Assembly: GCF_900109145.1 (NCBI RefSeq)
Contig: NZ_FNYY01000005.1
Location: 62,001-126,000 of the forward strand
DNA length: 64,000 nucleotides
Source of the DNA: Marinovum algicola
GTDB taxonomy: Bacteria > Pseudomonadota > Alphaproteobacteria > Rhodobacterales > Rhodobacteraceae
Reading direction: 5' to 3'
Shown: piece by piece, positions 50,835 to 58,809 of the stretch
How the letters are laid out: the number at the start of each line of letters is the position of its first letter
How positions within the stretch are numbered: the first letter of the stretch is position 1
The notes under the pieces: model-generated
Databases searched by the model: none
Told to the model about the DNA's origin: nothing
The model's input: only the letters and a program-made list of their open reading frames with translations
Position numbers and translations under genes: made by a program

Positions 50835-51461
50835 ATGCTGACGTCCGACGATATCGCCCCGCTTTTCACCCGCGCCGACGGGAGCTATCTCTTTGCCCGC
50901 TGGGGCCGTCCGATCGCGCCGATCGTCTTTGGCGTGACCGAGGCCACCCTGCCTGTGATCAAGGGCGCGATGGAGGCGGTGGTTGCCATGGCCGGCCACC
51001 AGATGGCCGAGACCGACCCGGAGCTGGGCAGCAACTGCATGTTTTTCTTCTTCCGTGACTGGGACGAGCTGACCGAGGTGCCCGACCTCGACAAGCTGGT
51101 GCCGGATCTGGCGCCGCTTGTGACGCGGCTCAAGGCGGCAGAGGCCAACCAGTACCGGGTGTTCCGTTTTGACGATCAGGGCGCGATCAAGGCGGCTTTT
51201 GTCTTTCTGCGGATGGACAAGGAGCTGGGCGCCCAGCCGGCCGCGGATCTGGCGCTGGGGCAGGTGGTGCAGGTGATGCTGCTCTGGTCGGAACAGGCCT
51301 TTGCCGAGGTCTCGCCCTTGGCCATTGCCGGGGGCAGGACCGTCTTGCGCCCCGAGATCGGCGCCGTGATCCGCGCCGGCTATGATCCCGTGATGCCGGC
51401 GGTGGCGCAGGATCCGAGCCATGCGCTCCGGCTGGCGGCGCGGGTGGGCATGGCGCAATAG
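50835..51461 (+). CDS. Conserved protein of unknown function
   Basis: 208 residues, not assigned to a family that I recognise. No signal peptide or membrane helix; alpha/beta composition. Distinct stretches are RPIAPIVFGVTEATLPVIKGA, CMFFFFRDWDEL and VQVMLLWSEQAFAEVSPLA. ATG 50835 follows AAGGA at a good distance and opens the divergent gap with the MFS gene. Likely soluble cytoplasmic protein. Confidence 0.7.
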   Translation: MLTSDDIAPLFTRADGSYLFARWGRPIAPIVFGVTEATLPVIKGAMEAVVAMAGHQMAETDPELGSNCMFFFFRDWDELTEVPDLDKLVPDLAPLVTRLKAAEANQYRVFRFDDQGAIKAAFVFLRMDKELGAQPAADLALGQVVQVMLLWSEQAFAEVSPLAIAGGRTVLRPEIGAVIRAGYDPVMPAVAQDPSHALRLAARVGMAQ

Positions 51462-51530
51462 CTTTGTGGGGGCAGGGCCGCGGCGCCCTCCCGAACGCCG
51501 CGACCCCGGATCATCTGTCGGGGGCAGGTT

Positions 51531-51782
51531 TCACTTCTTGTCGTGCCGACCCGGGGCGTAATCCTTGCCGTTGGTCCGGCCATCGCCATTGCGATCCTCG
51601 CCGACGCTGGCCGAATAGCCGGGCGAATAATCGCCGCCGTTGGCCTTGCCGTTGCCATTGCGGTCGCTGATGTCGTCAGGGTTGTCCTTGGCCACCTGTC
51701 CCGGCGGATTGCCGCCTTCGTGCAGGGCGGCCACGGGGCCAGCGGCAATAACCGCGCTCAGTGCAATCAGAAAAAGTCTCAT
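51531..51782 (-). CDS. Small exported protein with two EF-hand-like loops
   Basis: 83 residues: signal peptide MRLFLIALSAVIAAGPVAA, then a mature part of about 64 residues with two near-identical units, DRNGNGKANGGDYSPG and DRNGDGRTNGKDYAPG. Each unit fits the start of an EF-hand or dockerin calcium loop (DxNxDGxxxxxDY). Calcium binding in the periplasm or outside is likely but the partner is unknown. Not a known family to me. An upstream in-frame start at 51797 is possible; ATG 51782 is preferred because the signal peptide begins there. Confidence 0.6.
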   Translation of the reverse strand: MRLFLIALSAVIAAGPVAALHEGGNPPGQVAKDNPDDISDRNGNGKANGGDYSPGYSASVGEDRNGDGRTNGKDYAPGRHDKK

Positions 51783-51895
51783 GCTGTAATCTCCCATGTC
51801 AGACCGAAATCCTCGGTCGGCGGAAGCTACGTAAGGTCAACCTCAAAAGTTTCGCGCGTGACGGATTTTTCGCGGATCAGGGGGCGGCCGCGCCA

Positions 51896-52717
51896 TCAGG
51901 CGGCTTGTTCCACCCGCGTCTCTGCATCGGCAATCGGCCAGTCGGCGATCAGCTCTCGCAGCAGGGGAAAGGCGCGGTGCATCTTCTCCATCTCATCGGC
52001 CTGTACGATGTTGTCGGAATACTGCGCCCGGCTGTCGTTGCTGTCGTGCACCGCCCGGATATAGCTCGGGCTGCGCGAATAGATCACCCGGACCGGGCGA
52101 CGCTCGAGGATCTTCTTGTGGGCGATGCCAAAGGGCTGACGGCGCGATCCGGTGGGGGCGGTGACCGCCAGCCCGAGATTGGTGGCCGCATTGAGCCGGT
52201 GGCGCAGCGATATCTGGCCGTCCCGGAACACTGCCGAAATGCCACGCGCATGCGAGAGAAAACAATATTCCTCGCCCGGCGCGCGCAGTTTCTTGGCGGC
52301 CATCGCCTCGGCGCGCAGCTTTTCGGTGAAATCGGCGCTGACCGCGTCATCGTCATCGAGCACGATCTGCGTGCTCCAGGGATCGCGGTTGAAGGTTGCC
52401 TTGCGGTAGCGGGTGAAACAGGTGCCGGCGCTGTCGGGGCCGCGAAAGATCACATGCGCGCGGTCGCCCAGCATGTCGCCGCAGACCTGTTGCAGCCGGG
52501 ATTTGTGCCGCTCTGGCAGCGCCTCGGCCGAAAGCACGATCAGGCCGAAATCGCCATCGCTCTGATCGGCCAGCGAGCGCAGGGCGATCTTTTCGAGGAA
52601 ATAATGCCGCCCGTCAAGCCGCGCGTCATCGAACAGCTTGGCGGCGTCGTTCGACGCCTCGGATTGCCAGCCGGAGCGCCCGAAATAGGAATAGCGCATT
52701 TCGTAGATCATGTGCAT
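51896..52717 (-). CDS. Putative rhamnosyltransferase-like glycosyltransferase
   Basis: 273 residues, similar in pattern to the Rhamno_transf (putative rhamnosyl transferase) family. The N-terminal RYSYFGRSGWQSE, a FLEKIALRSLADQSDGDFGLIVLSAEALP segment and the DxD-like metal site VLDDDDAVSADF support a GT-A fold. Soluble, no membrane segment. Might act on surface polysaccharide, as expected near envelope genes, but donor and acceptor are unknown. Confidence 0.72.
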   Translation of the reverse strand: MHMIYEMRYSYFGRSGWQSEASNDAAKLFDDARLDGRHYFLEKIALRSLADQSDGDFGLIVLSAEALPERHKSRLQQVCGDMLGDRAHVIFRGPDSAGTCFTRYRKATFNRDPWSTQIVLDDDDAVSADFTEKLRAEAMAAKKLRAPGEEYCFLSHARGISAVFRDGQISLRHRLNAATNLGLAVTAPTGSRRQPFGIAHKKILERRPVRVIYSRSPSYIRAVHDSNDSRAQYSDNIVQADEMEKMHRAFPLLRELIADWPIADAETRVEQAA

Positions 52718-52880
52718 CGGCGGCCTCGCGGATCATTCGAGACAAAGTCTAGCGAGAGGCGGGCGGCCAACCAAGCGGCTTAGCGGCACTTGCGTCGGGG
52801 CTGTTGCCAAATTGAATCCGCCCGGCTTGCACCGCGCGCGGCGGGATGGTTTGACGGGGGCGGGCAACAGGGGATTTGCG

Positions 52881-53270
52881 ATGCGCCACCGTTTCGACTG
52901 CCGGGTCTATTACGAAGACACCGATATGGCGGGGATCGTCTACCACGCCAATTTCCTCAAGTTCATCGAACGCGGGCGCAGCGAATGGGTGGCCTCGCTG
53001 GGAATCGACCAGCGGCAGATGAAGACGCGTGACGGGCAGGTCTTTGTCGTCAGGCGGATCGAAGGCGACTATCTGAGCCCGGCGTATTATGGTGATGACC
53101 TGACGGTCCTGACCACAGCGGACAAGATCGGCGGCGCCCGCATGGTACTGCGCCAGCAGGTCTGCCGGGATGAGACGCCGCTGTTCGAGGCGCTGGTGAC
53201 CGTGGTGGTTCTGGGGCCGGGTGGTCAGGTGCTGCGGCTGCCGCCGGAGCTGCGGCGCGCGCTGTCCTAG
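52881..53270 (+). CDS. ybgC: Tol-Pal-associated acyl-CoA thioesterase YbgC
   Basis: 129 residues, single hot-dog domain. The 4HBT signature CRVYYEDTDMAGIVYHANFLKFIERGRSEW is found at residues 7-36, with the catalytic aspartate in the YEDTD part. AGGGGA lies upstream of the ATG. In many proteobacteria ybgC opens the tolQRAB-pal operon behind ruvCAB; here it is alone, with its stop meeting the minus-strand DsbD-like gene in a shared CTAG, so the usual cluster has been broken up. Confidence 0.9.
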   Translation: MRHRFDCRVYYEDTDMAGIVYHANFLKFIERGRSEWVASLGIDQRQMKTRDGQVFVVRRIEGDYLSPAYYGDDLTVLTTADKIGGARMVLRQQVCRDETPLFEALVTVVVLGPGGQVLRLPPELRRALS

Positions 53271-54067
53271 CCGCTGGCGCAGCCGCGAATGTCGACGGCG
53301 TGACGTTTGCCCAGAACGGTAAAGCGCAGGCCGGAGCGGTCGAGCGCAAAGGGCGCGCCCTCGACATGCTGCATTTCGGTCGATGCGGTCAGGATGTTGC
53401 CGGCGCGGCGGGTCTCGGCCTCGGCGACCCAGATCGACGGGTTGGCGGTCTCGACCACCACGAACTCCTGGCCGCCGGCGCTGGGCATGGCGATGCGCGC
53501 GGTCAGGGCGACGCCGCCCTCGACCGGCGAGATGCGGCAGGAAACCTGGCCGACCTGCGCCTCGCGCGCCGTCAGCGGCCGGTCGACCAGCGCCGCGACA
53601 AGCCGCGGATCGCGCCTGTCGCCGGGGGTCAGCGTGGCGGAGAACCGCAATTCCGCAGGCACGCAGACATCCTTGCAGACGCCAAGCTCCATTCGGCCGG
53701 TCAGGCGCATCTCGCCGCCGGTGCTCTCCGGGCGGATCATCAGCGGGATCACCACGTCGCCGGGATAGCCGATTGAGGTCATGCCGTTCTGGTCCATCGC
53801 CTCGGGCGTCGGCCAGAGCGCGCGCAGGCCGGCGATATTGCGGCTGCCGGCCCAATCGAAACGCGGCGGGATGCCGGCGTCGCCGGGGCTGCGCCAATAG
53901 GTCTTCCACCCCGGCGCGAGATCGAGCAGCAGCCCGACCACATGGCTGCCGTCGGCCTGTTGCCAGCCGGGGATCAGCGCGGCGCGCGCCACCTCTGTCG
54001 TCTGGGCGGCGGCGGGCCCGGCAAGTCCGAACGCAAGCGCAAGTGAAGTCAGCAGGTGTCGCATCAT
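53267..54067 (-). CDS. DsbD N-terminal-like (alpha) domain protein, exported
   Basis: 266 residues with signal peptide (LLTSLALAFGLAGPAAA). The rest matches the DsbD_N/ScsB alpha domain, an immunoglobulin-like thiol-disulfide domain: GWKTYWRSPGDAGIPPRFDW, LGVCKDVCVP carrying the cysteine pair. Unlike full DsbD it has no membrane part and no thioredoxin domain, so it may accept electrons from a CcdA/DsbD partner encoded elsewhere and reduce periplasmic proteins. Confidence 0.8.
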   Translation of the reverse strand: MMRHLLTSLALAFGLAGPAAAQTTEVARAALIPGWQQADGSHVVGLLLDLAPGWKTYWRSPGDAGIPPRFDWAGSRNIAGLRALWPTPEAMDQNGMTSIGYPGDVVIPLMIRPESTGGEMRLTGRMELGVCKDVCVPAELRFSATLTPGDRRDPRLVAALVDRPLTAREAQVGQVSCRISPVEGGVALTARIAMPSAGGQEFVVVETANPSIWVAEAETRRAGNILTASTEMQHVEGAPFALDRSGLRFTVLGKRHAVDIRGCASG

Positions 54068-54182
54068 AGGTTATGAGATGCGGGAAAGCCGGCTGAAATC
54101 CAACTCACTTTGTGGCGAGCCTTGCGTCATCTGGCGCCACGGCCCATCTTGACTGCAAGGCAGCAAGGGGAGCGCAGAGGCG

Positions 54183-54767
54183 ATGAACGAGCCGATGACC
54201 AACGACGGCGATACCGGCCTGACAGGACAAGTGCTGATCGCGATGCCGGGGATGCTTGACCCGCGCTTCGCCCATTCCGTCGTCTATCTCTGTGCCCATT
54301 CACCGGAAGGCGCGATGGGGCTGATCTTCAACAAGCCGGTGGCCGATCTCGGGCTGGGCGAGTTGCTGGAACAGCTCGAGGTGCCGGTGACCGACGACTT
54401 CCGCCAGAGCCGGCTGCATTTCGGCGGACCGGTGGAGCAGGGCCGGGGCTTCGTGCTGCACACGCCGGATTACGAATCGCCGGTGGCGACCCTGCATGTG
54501 GACGAGATGGTCTCGATGACCGCGACGATGGACATCCTCGAAGAGATCGGCGCCGGCCGCGGCCCGCGGCGGCGTCTGGTGGCGCTGGGGTATGCCGGAT
54601 GGGGGCCGGGGCAGCTCGAGATGGAGCTCGGGCAGAACGGCTGGCTGACCTGCGAACCCGACCCGGCGCTGCTTTTTGACCGGCCGGACCCGGAAAAATG
54701 GGAGGCCGCGCTGGGCGTGCTGGGGATCGATGCCCTGGCGCTGTCCGCGACTGCCGGGCACGCCTGA
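54183..54767 (+). CDS. YqgE/AlgH family protein
   Basis: 194 residues, DUF179. LTGQVLIAMPGMLDPRFAHSVVYLCAHS and GAMGLIFNKPV are the family signatures. Function is not established; AlgH has been linked to alginate regulation in Pseudomonas, and elsewhere the gene is often near yqgF. GGGGAG lies before the ATG. Followed by a 200-bp gap filled with palindromes (54768-54967) that holds no gene. Confidence 0.9.
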   Translation: MNEPMTNDGDTGLTGQVLIAMPGMLDPRFAHSVVYLCAHSPEGAMGLIFNKPVADLGLGELLEQLEVPVTDDFRQSRLHFGGPVEQGRGFVLHTPDYESPVATLHVDEMVSMTATMDILEEIGAGRGPRRRLVALGYAGWGPGQLEMELGQNGWLTCEPDPALLFDRPDPEKWEAALGVLGIDALALSATAGHA

Positions 54768-54861
54768 ACGGCGCGCGCGTCGCGAAGGCAGGCCGCTTTG
54801 TTGCGTCCCGGGTTTGCCTCGGGATCGCGCCCGGCGTTGCGGCCCCGCACTTGGCCCGGAG

Positions 54862-54938
54862 GCCCCGGATCGGGTCCGGGGCGGTGGTGTGGGCAGAGCT
54901 GGCCTTGAATGGCACGCGTCCCGGGCTCGCCCCGGGAC
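54862..54938. repeat. Pair of family B palindromes after yqgE
   Basis: GCCCCGGA-TCGGG-TCCGGGGC at 54862-54882 and GTCCCGGG-CTCGC-CCCGGGAC at 54918-54938. The same two forms, in the same order, occur at 62366-62428. Between convergent yqgE and the MBL gene, so probably transcript ends. Confidence 0.6.
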
Positions 54939-54967
54939 CTCGCGGCTGGTTGCCCCCAAGCTGAAAA

Positions 54968-56020
54968 TCAGCCGGCAGCCACCCGTTGCCAGACCCAGGC
55001 GCCGTCGTCGCGGATCTCGCGCGTGGCCTGACCGGTGTGCCAGAGGTGCAGGCAATGCGCCATCGCCTCGACCATCGCCAAGCCGTATTCGCCGGCGCCG
55101 ATCCGGCGCTTGAAAAGCGGCGCGAAGCAGTCGGTGGCGGTGCGTGGCGTTGCGAGATGGGCCGCAAGCCGCCTGAGCGCGCCGTGATGGTTGTCGATCA
55201 ACTGGTGCAGGCGCAGCGGCAGCCCGGTGAAGGGCAGCTTGTGCCCGCCAAGCACCAGGTGCTCCTCGCGCGCGAGCGGCAGGAAGCGTTCGCAGCTCTC
55301 CAGCCAGTCGGCCACCGGATCGGCCTCGGGCTCGGTGGCATAGACGCCGATGTTCGACGAGATCGACGGCAGGATCTGATCGCCGGCGATCACCAGGTTG
55401 TCGTCGCGACTCCAGAAGGTGGCATGCGCCGGGGCATGGCCATTGCCGAGATGCACGGCCCAGCGGCGGCCGCCCATGGTGACCTCGTCACCCTGGGCGA
55501 TCCGATGAAACCCCAGCGGCAGCGGCGCCACCACATCGGCGAAATTGAACGGCCGCTCGGCGCTGCGTTTCGCCAGGATCTCGGGGTCCATGCCGCAGGC
55601 GCGCCAGAAGGCCAGGGTTTCCTCGGTGGGCCCGTGCTGTTCGTCCAGCGTCAGCATCCGCGTCATCAGCCAGGCGGTGCGGGTGGCCCAGACCTCGGCG
55701 CCATGGGTGGATTTGAGCCAGCCCACCATGCCGGTGTGATCGGGGTGGTGGTGGGTCATCACCACGCGGCGCACGGGCTTGCCGGCGAGCGGCCCGGCAA
55801 GCAGCCGGTCCCAGAGCGCGCGGCTGCGTTTCGACGAAACGCCGCTGTCGATCACCGTCCAGCCGTCGCCATCATCGAGCGCATAGACGTTGACATGGTC
55901 CAGCGCCATGGGCAGCGGCAGGCGCATCCAGAGCACACCCGGCGCCACCTCCGTCGCCGCGCCCTCGGCGGGTGGCTCGGGCCAGGGATAGCGGATGCCG
56001 GAGGTGTCGCCGTCCCGCAT
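54968..56020 (-). CDS. MBL-fold metallo-hydrolase
   Basis: 350 residues, metallo-beta-lactamase fold (about 25-250) with the zinc motif H90-H-H92-P-D94-H95 (THHHPDHTG), later GNGHAPAHATFW and GGHKLPFTGLP for the other ligands. The C-terminal 80 residues are helical, as in hydrolases of the glyoxalase II/LACTB2-like or YflN-like group. Its ATG shares one base with the stop of the acyl-CoA dehydrogenase, so it is co-translated and may hydrolyse a thioester or lactone from the same pathway. Confidence 0.85.
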   Translation of the reverse strand: MRDGDTSGIRYPWPEPPAEGAATEVAPGVLWMRLPLPMALDHVNVYALDDGDGWTVIDSGVSSKRSRALWDRLLAGPLAGKPVRRVVMTHHHPDHTGMVGWLKSTHGAEVWATRTAWLMTRMLTLDEQHGPTEETLAFWRACGMDPEILAKRSAERPFNFADVVAPLPLGFHRIAQGDEVTMGGRRWAVHLGNGHAPAHATFWSRDDNLVIAGDQILPSISSNIGVYATEPEADPVADWLESCERFLPLAREEHLVLGGHKLPFTGLPLRLHQLIDNHHGALRRLAAHLATPRTATDCFAPLFKRRIGAGEYGLAMVEAMAHCLHLWHTGQATREIRDDGAWVWQRVAAG

Positions 56021-57738
56021 CAGGAGGCCAGGTCTTCGGGGCTCAGCGCATAGAGGGCCGCCGCGCCGGCGCGCGATTGTTCGAGCAGGCTGGCGTGTTC
56101 CGGCAGCAGCCGTTCGATGTAGAACCGCGCCAGCCGGCCGCGGGCGCTGTCGGCGCCGTCGGCCTCGGCGGCCTTGAGGTGGAAATGTCCGCCCAGCACC
56201 CGGGCAAAGCCCATCAGGAAAGGCACCGCGCCGGCGAAGCGTTCGTTCAGGTCGCTTGTACCGATCAGAGCCTCGACGGTTTCGCGCAGCGTTTCCGAGG
56301 CCTGCCAGACCGGCTCGGCCAGATCGGGCAGGGTGGCGCGCAGCCCCTCGGCATGGGCCTCGACCTCATCCAGCAGCGCATTCATCGCCTCGCCGCCGTC
56401 CATCATCTTGCGGCCCACCAGATCCATCGCCTGAATGCCGTTGGTGCCCTCGTAGATCGCGGTGACGCGGACATCGCGATAGAATTGCGCCGCGCCGGTC
56501 TCTTCGATGAAGCCCATGCCGCCGTGCACCTGCACCCCGGTTTCGGCGACGCGCATGCCGGTCTGGGTGCCAAAGGCCTTGGCGATCGGGGTCAGCAGCG
56601 CGGCCCGCGCCGTCCAGGCCGGATCGCCGGTGGCCTGGCCCATGTCGATCGCCTGGGCGCATGCCACGGCAATGGCACGGGCGACAAAGGTGTCGGCGCG
56701 CATTTCGGCCAGCATCCGGCGCACGTCGGCGTGATCGACGATGGTGCCGGTGCCGCCCGCGACCGGGGTGCGGCCCTGCTTGCGGTCGAGCGCATAGGCC
56801 AGCGCGGTCTGGGTCGCCGCCTCGGCCTGGCCCAGCCCCTGCACACCGACGCCGAGGCGGGCGTTGTTCATCATGGTGAACATGGCGCGCATGCCGTCAT
56901 GCGCCTCGCCCACCAGCCAGCCGGTGGCGCCGTCGTACTCCATCACCGCCGTGGGCGAGCCATGCAGGCCCATCTTGTGCTCGAGCGAGACCACCCGCAG
57001 GCTGTTGGGTTTGCCGGGAGCGCCGTTGTCATCGGGGATGAACTTGGGCACCAGGAAAAGCGAGATGCCCTTGGTGCCCGGCTTGCCATCGGGCAGGCGA
57101 GCGAGGACCAGGTGACAGACGTTCTCGGCAAAGTCATTGTCGCCCCAGGAGATGAAGATCTTCTGGCCGGAGACCGCATAGGTGCCGTCGCCGTCGGGCT
57201 CGGCCTTCGACCGCAGCGCGCCCACGTCCGACCCGGCCTGCGGCTCGGTCAGGTTCATCGTGCCGGTCCATTCGCCCGAGATCAGCTTGGGGATATAGAG
57301 GTCTTTCAGCGCGTCCGAGGCGTGGTTTTCCAGCGCCTCGATCTGGCCCTGGCTCATCAACGGCGCCAGTTGCAGCGACAGGCAGGCGCCCGACATCATG
57401 TCGTTGACCGCCGTGGTCAGCATCATCGGCAGGCCCATGCCGCCATGTTCGGGGCTGGCCGACATGCCGATCCAGCCACCTTCGCCGATCGCCTTGTGCC
57501 CCTCGGCAAAGCCGGGCGAGGTGCGCACCACGCCGTTTTCAAGCACCGCCGGGTGCAGATCGCCGTTGCGCTGGTACTGCGAAAGCTTGTCCTCGCAAAG
57601 CCGGGCGGCCTCGGCCAATACGGCCTGGGCCATGTCTTCGGAGGCTTCGGCGAAGGTTTCGGTTGCGGCAACCGGGGCCAGTGGCACGACATGGCGGAAA
57701 ATGACGTCGTAATCACTGAGCGGGGCGGAATAGGCCAT
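56020..57738 (-). CDS. Acyl-CoA dehydrogenase, long DmdC-like type
   Basis: 572 residues, longer than ordinary acyl-CoA dehydrogenases (380-400), with an N-terminal extension (MAYSAPLSDYDVIFRHVV) and the C-terminal Acyl-CoA_dh_C domain. FAD-domain signatures: MNLTEPQAGSDVGALRSKA, GQKIFISWGDND, and the catalytic-base region AIYEGTNGIQAMDLVGRK. Resembles DmdC (3-methylmercaptopropionyl-CoA dehydrogenase) of the DMSP demethylation pathway and long-type fatty acid enzymes; DmdC or general FadE cannot be separated here. Electrons go to ETF and ETF-QO (58.8-60.5 kb). Confidence 0.85.
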   Translation of the reverse strand: MAYSAPLSDYDVIFRHVVPLAPVAATETFAEASEDMAQAVLAEAARLCEDKLSQYQRNGDLHPAVLENGVVRTSPGFAEGHKAIGEGGWIGMSASPEHGGMGLPMMLTTAVNDMMSGACLSLQLAPLMSQGQIEALENHASDALKDLYIPKLISGEWTGTMNLTEPQAGSDVGALRSKAEPDGDGTYAVSGQKIFISWGDNDFAENVCHLVLARLPDGKPGTKGISLFLVPKFIPDDNGAPGKPNSLRVVSLEHKMGLHGSPTAVMEYDGATGWLVGEAHDGMRAMFTMMNNARLGVGVQGLGQAEAATQTALAYALDRKQGRTPVAGGTGTIVDHADVRRMLAEMRADTFVARAIAVACAQAIDMGQATGDPAWTARAALLTPIAKAFGTQTGMRVAETGVQVHGGMGFIEETGAAQFYRDVRVTAIYEGTNGIQAMDLVGRKMMDGGEAMNALLDEVEAHAEGLRATLPDLAEPVWQASETLRETVEALIGTSDLNERFAGAVPFLMGFARVLGGHFHLKAAEADGADSARGRLARFYIERLLPEHASLLEQSRAGAAALYALSPEDLAS

Positions 57739-57830
57739 GGGAATACTCCCTTGCAAAGGCTTTGCTTTCTGTTGCGCTACAGCTATACGGCTGCGCAGCT
57801 TTGCGGCAACTGAAACGCGGCGTCACGGAC

Positions 57831-58775
57831 ATGACCCAGATTGAGACAGACCGGCTCGATCCCGCCTCTGGCGGAGTGGCGCGCGCCGTGGCGGTGCTGC
57901 GCGCCGGCGGCCGCGTGGCGTTCCCGACCGAGACGGTCTACGGCCTCGGTGCCGATGCCCGCGACGGTGCGGCGGTGGCGGGGATCTATGCCGCCAAGGG
58001 CCGGCCCAGCTTCAACCCGCTGATTGCCCATGTGGCGGATATCGCCACCGCGCGGCGGTACGTGCATTGGAGCGACCTGGCCGACCGGGTGGCGCAGGCC
58101 TTCTGGCCGGGGCCGCTGACGCTTGTTCTGCCGCTGCGCGAGGATGCCGGAATATCGCCGCTGGTGACGGCGGGGCTGTCGACTCTGGCGGTGCGGGTGC
58201 CGGCGCATCCGCTGGCACAAGAGCTGTTGCGGGCCTTTGACGGGCCGCTGGCGGCGCCCTCGGCCAACCCCTCGGGCCGGATCAGCCCGACCTTGCCGGA
58301 CCATGTGCTGGCGGGGCTCGATGGCGAGATCGAGGCGGTGCTGATGGGCGGCGCCAGCGAGGTCGGTGTGGAATCGACGATCCTCTGGCTGGCGCCGGCG
58401 CCGGTGCTGCTGCGCCCCGGCGGGCTGCCGGCCGAGGCGCTCGAGGCGATGCTGGGCGCGCCGCTCGAGACCGGCGGCTCGGCCGAGGCGCCTTCTGCGC
58501 CCGGTCAGCTGCTGTCGCATTACGCGCCCGAGGCGGGCCTGCGGATGGATGCCACCGAGGCGCGCGCGGGCGAGGTGCTGCTGGGTTTCGGGCCGGTGTC
58601 AGGCGCGATGTCCCTGTCCGAGAGTGGCGATCTGCACGAGGCGGCGGCGCGGCTCTTCGGGGCGCTGCATGCGCTGGACGGTCAGGCGTCGGTGATCGCG
58701 GTGGCGCCGATCCCGGAGGTGGGGTTGGGCCGGGCGATCAACGACCGGCTGCGGCGGGCGGCGGCGCCGCGCTGA
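57831..58775 (+). CDS. sua5: L-threonylcarbamoyladenylate synthase (Sua5/YrdC type)
   Basis: 314 residues: YrdC domain (about 12-205) plus a Sua5 C-terminal domain, so Sua5 rather than the short TsaC. Makes threonylcarbamoyl-AMP for the tRNA t6A modification. Motifs GGRVAFPTETVYGLGADA, AAKGRPSFNPLIAHV and SANPSGRISPT are typical; VGVESTILWL binds ATP. Start ATG 57831; the frame is open from 57762. Divergent from the dehydrogenase with a short gap. Confidence 0.93.
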   Translation: MTQIETDRLDPASGGVARAVAVLRAGGRVAFPTETVYGLGADARDGAAVAGIYAAKGRPSFNPLIAHVADIATARRYVHWSDLADRVAQAFWPGPLTLVLPLREDAGISPLVTAGLSTLAVRVPAHPLAQELLRAFDGPLAAPSANPSGRISPTLPDHVLAGLDGEIEAVLMGGASEVGVESTILWLAPAPVLLRPGGLPAEALEAMLGAPLETGGSAEAPSAPGQLLSHYAPEAGLRMDATEARAGEVLLGFGPVSGAMSLSESGDLHEAAARLFGALHALDGQASVIAVAPIPEVGLGRAINDRLRRAAAPR

Positions 58776-58809
58776 GCCGCCGTATGGGCGTTCCGGCGCG
58801 GCGCTCACC

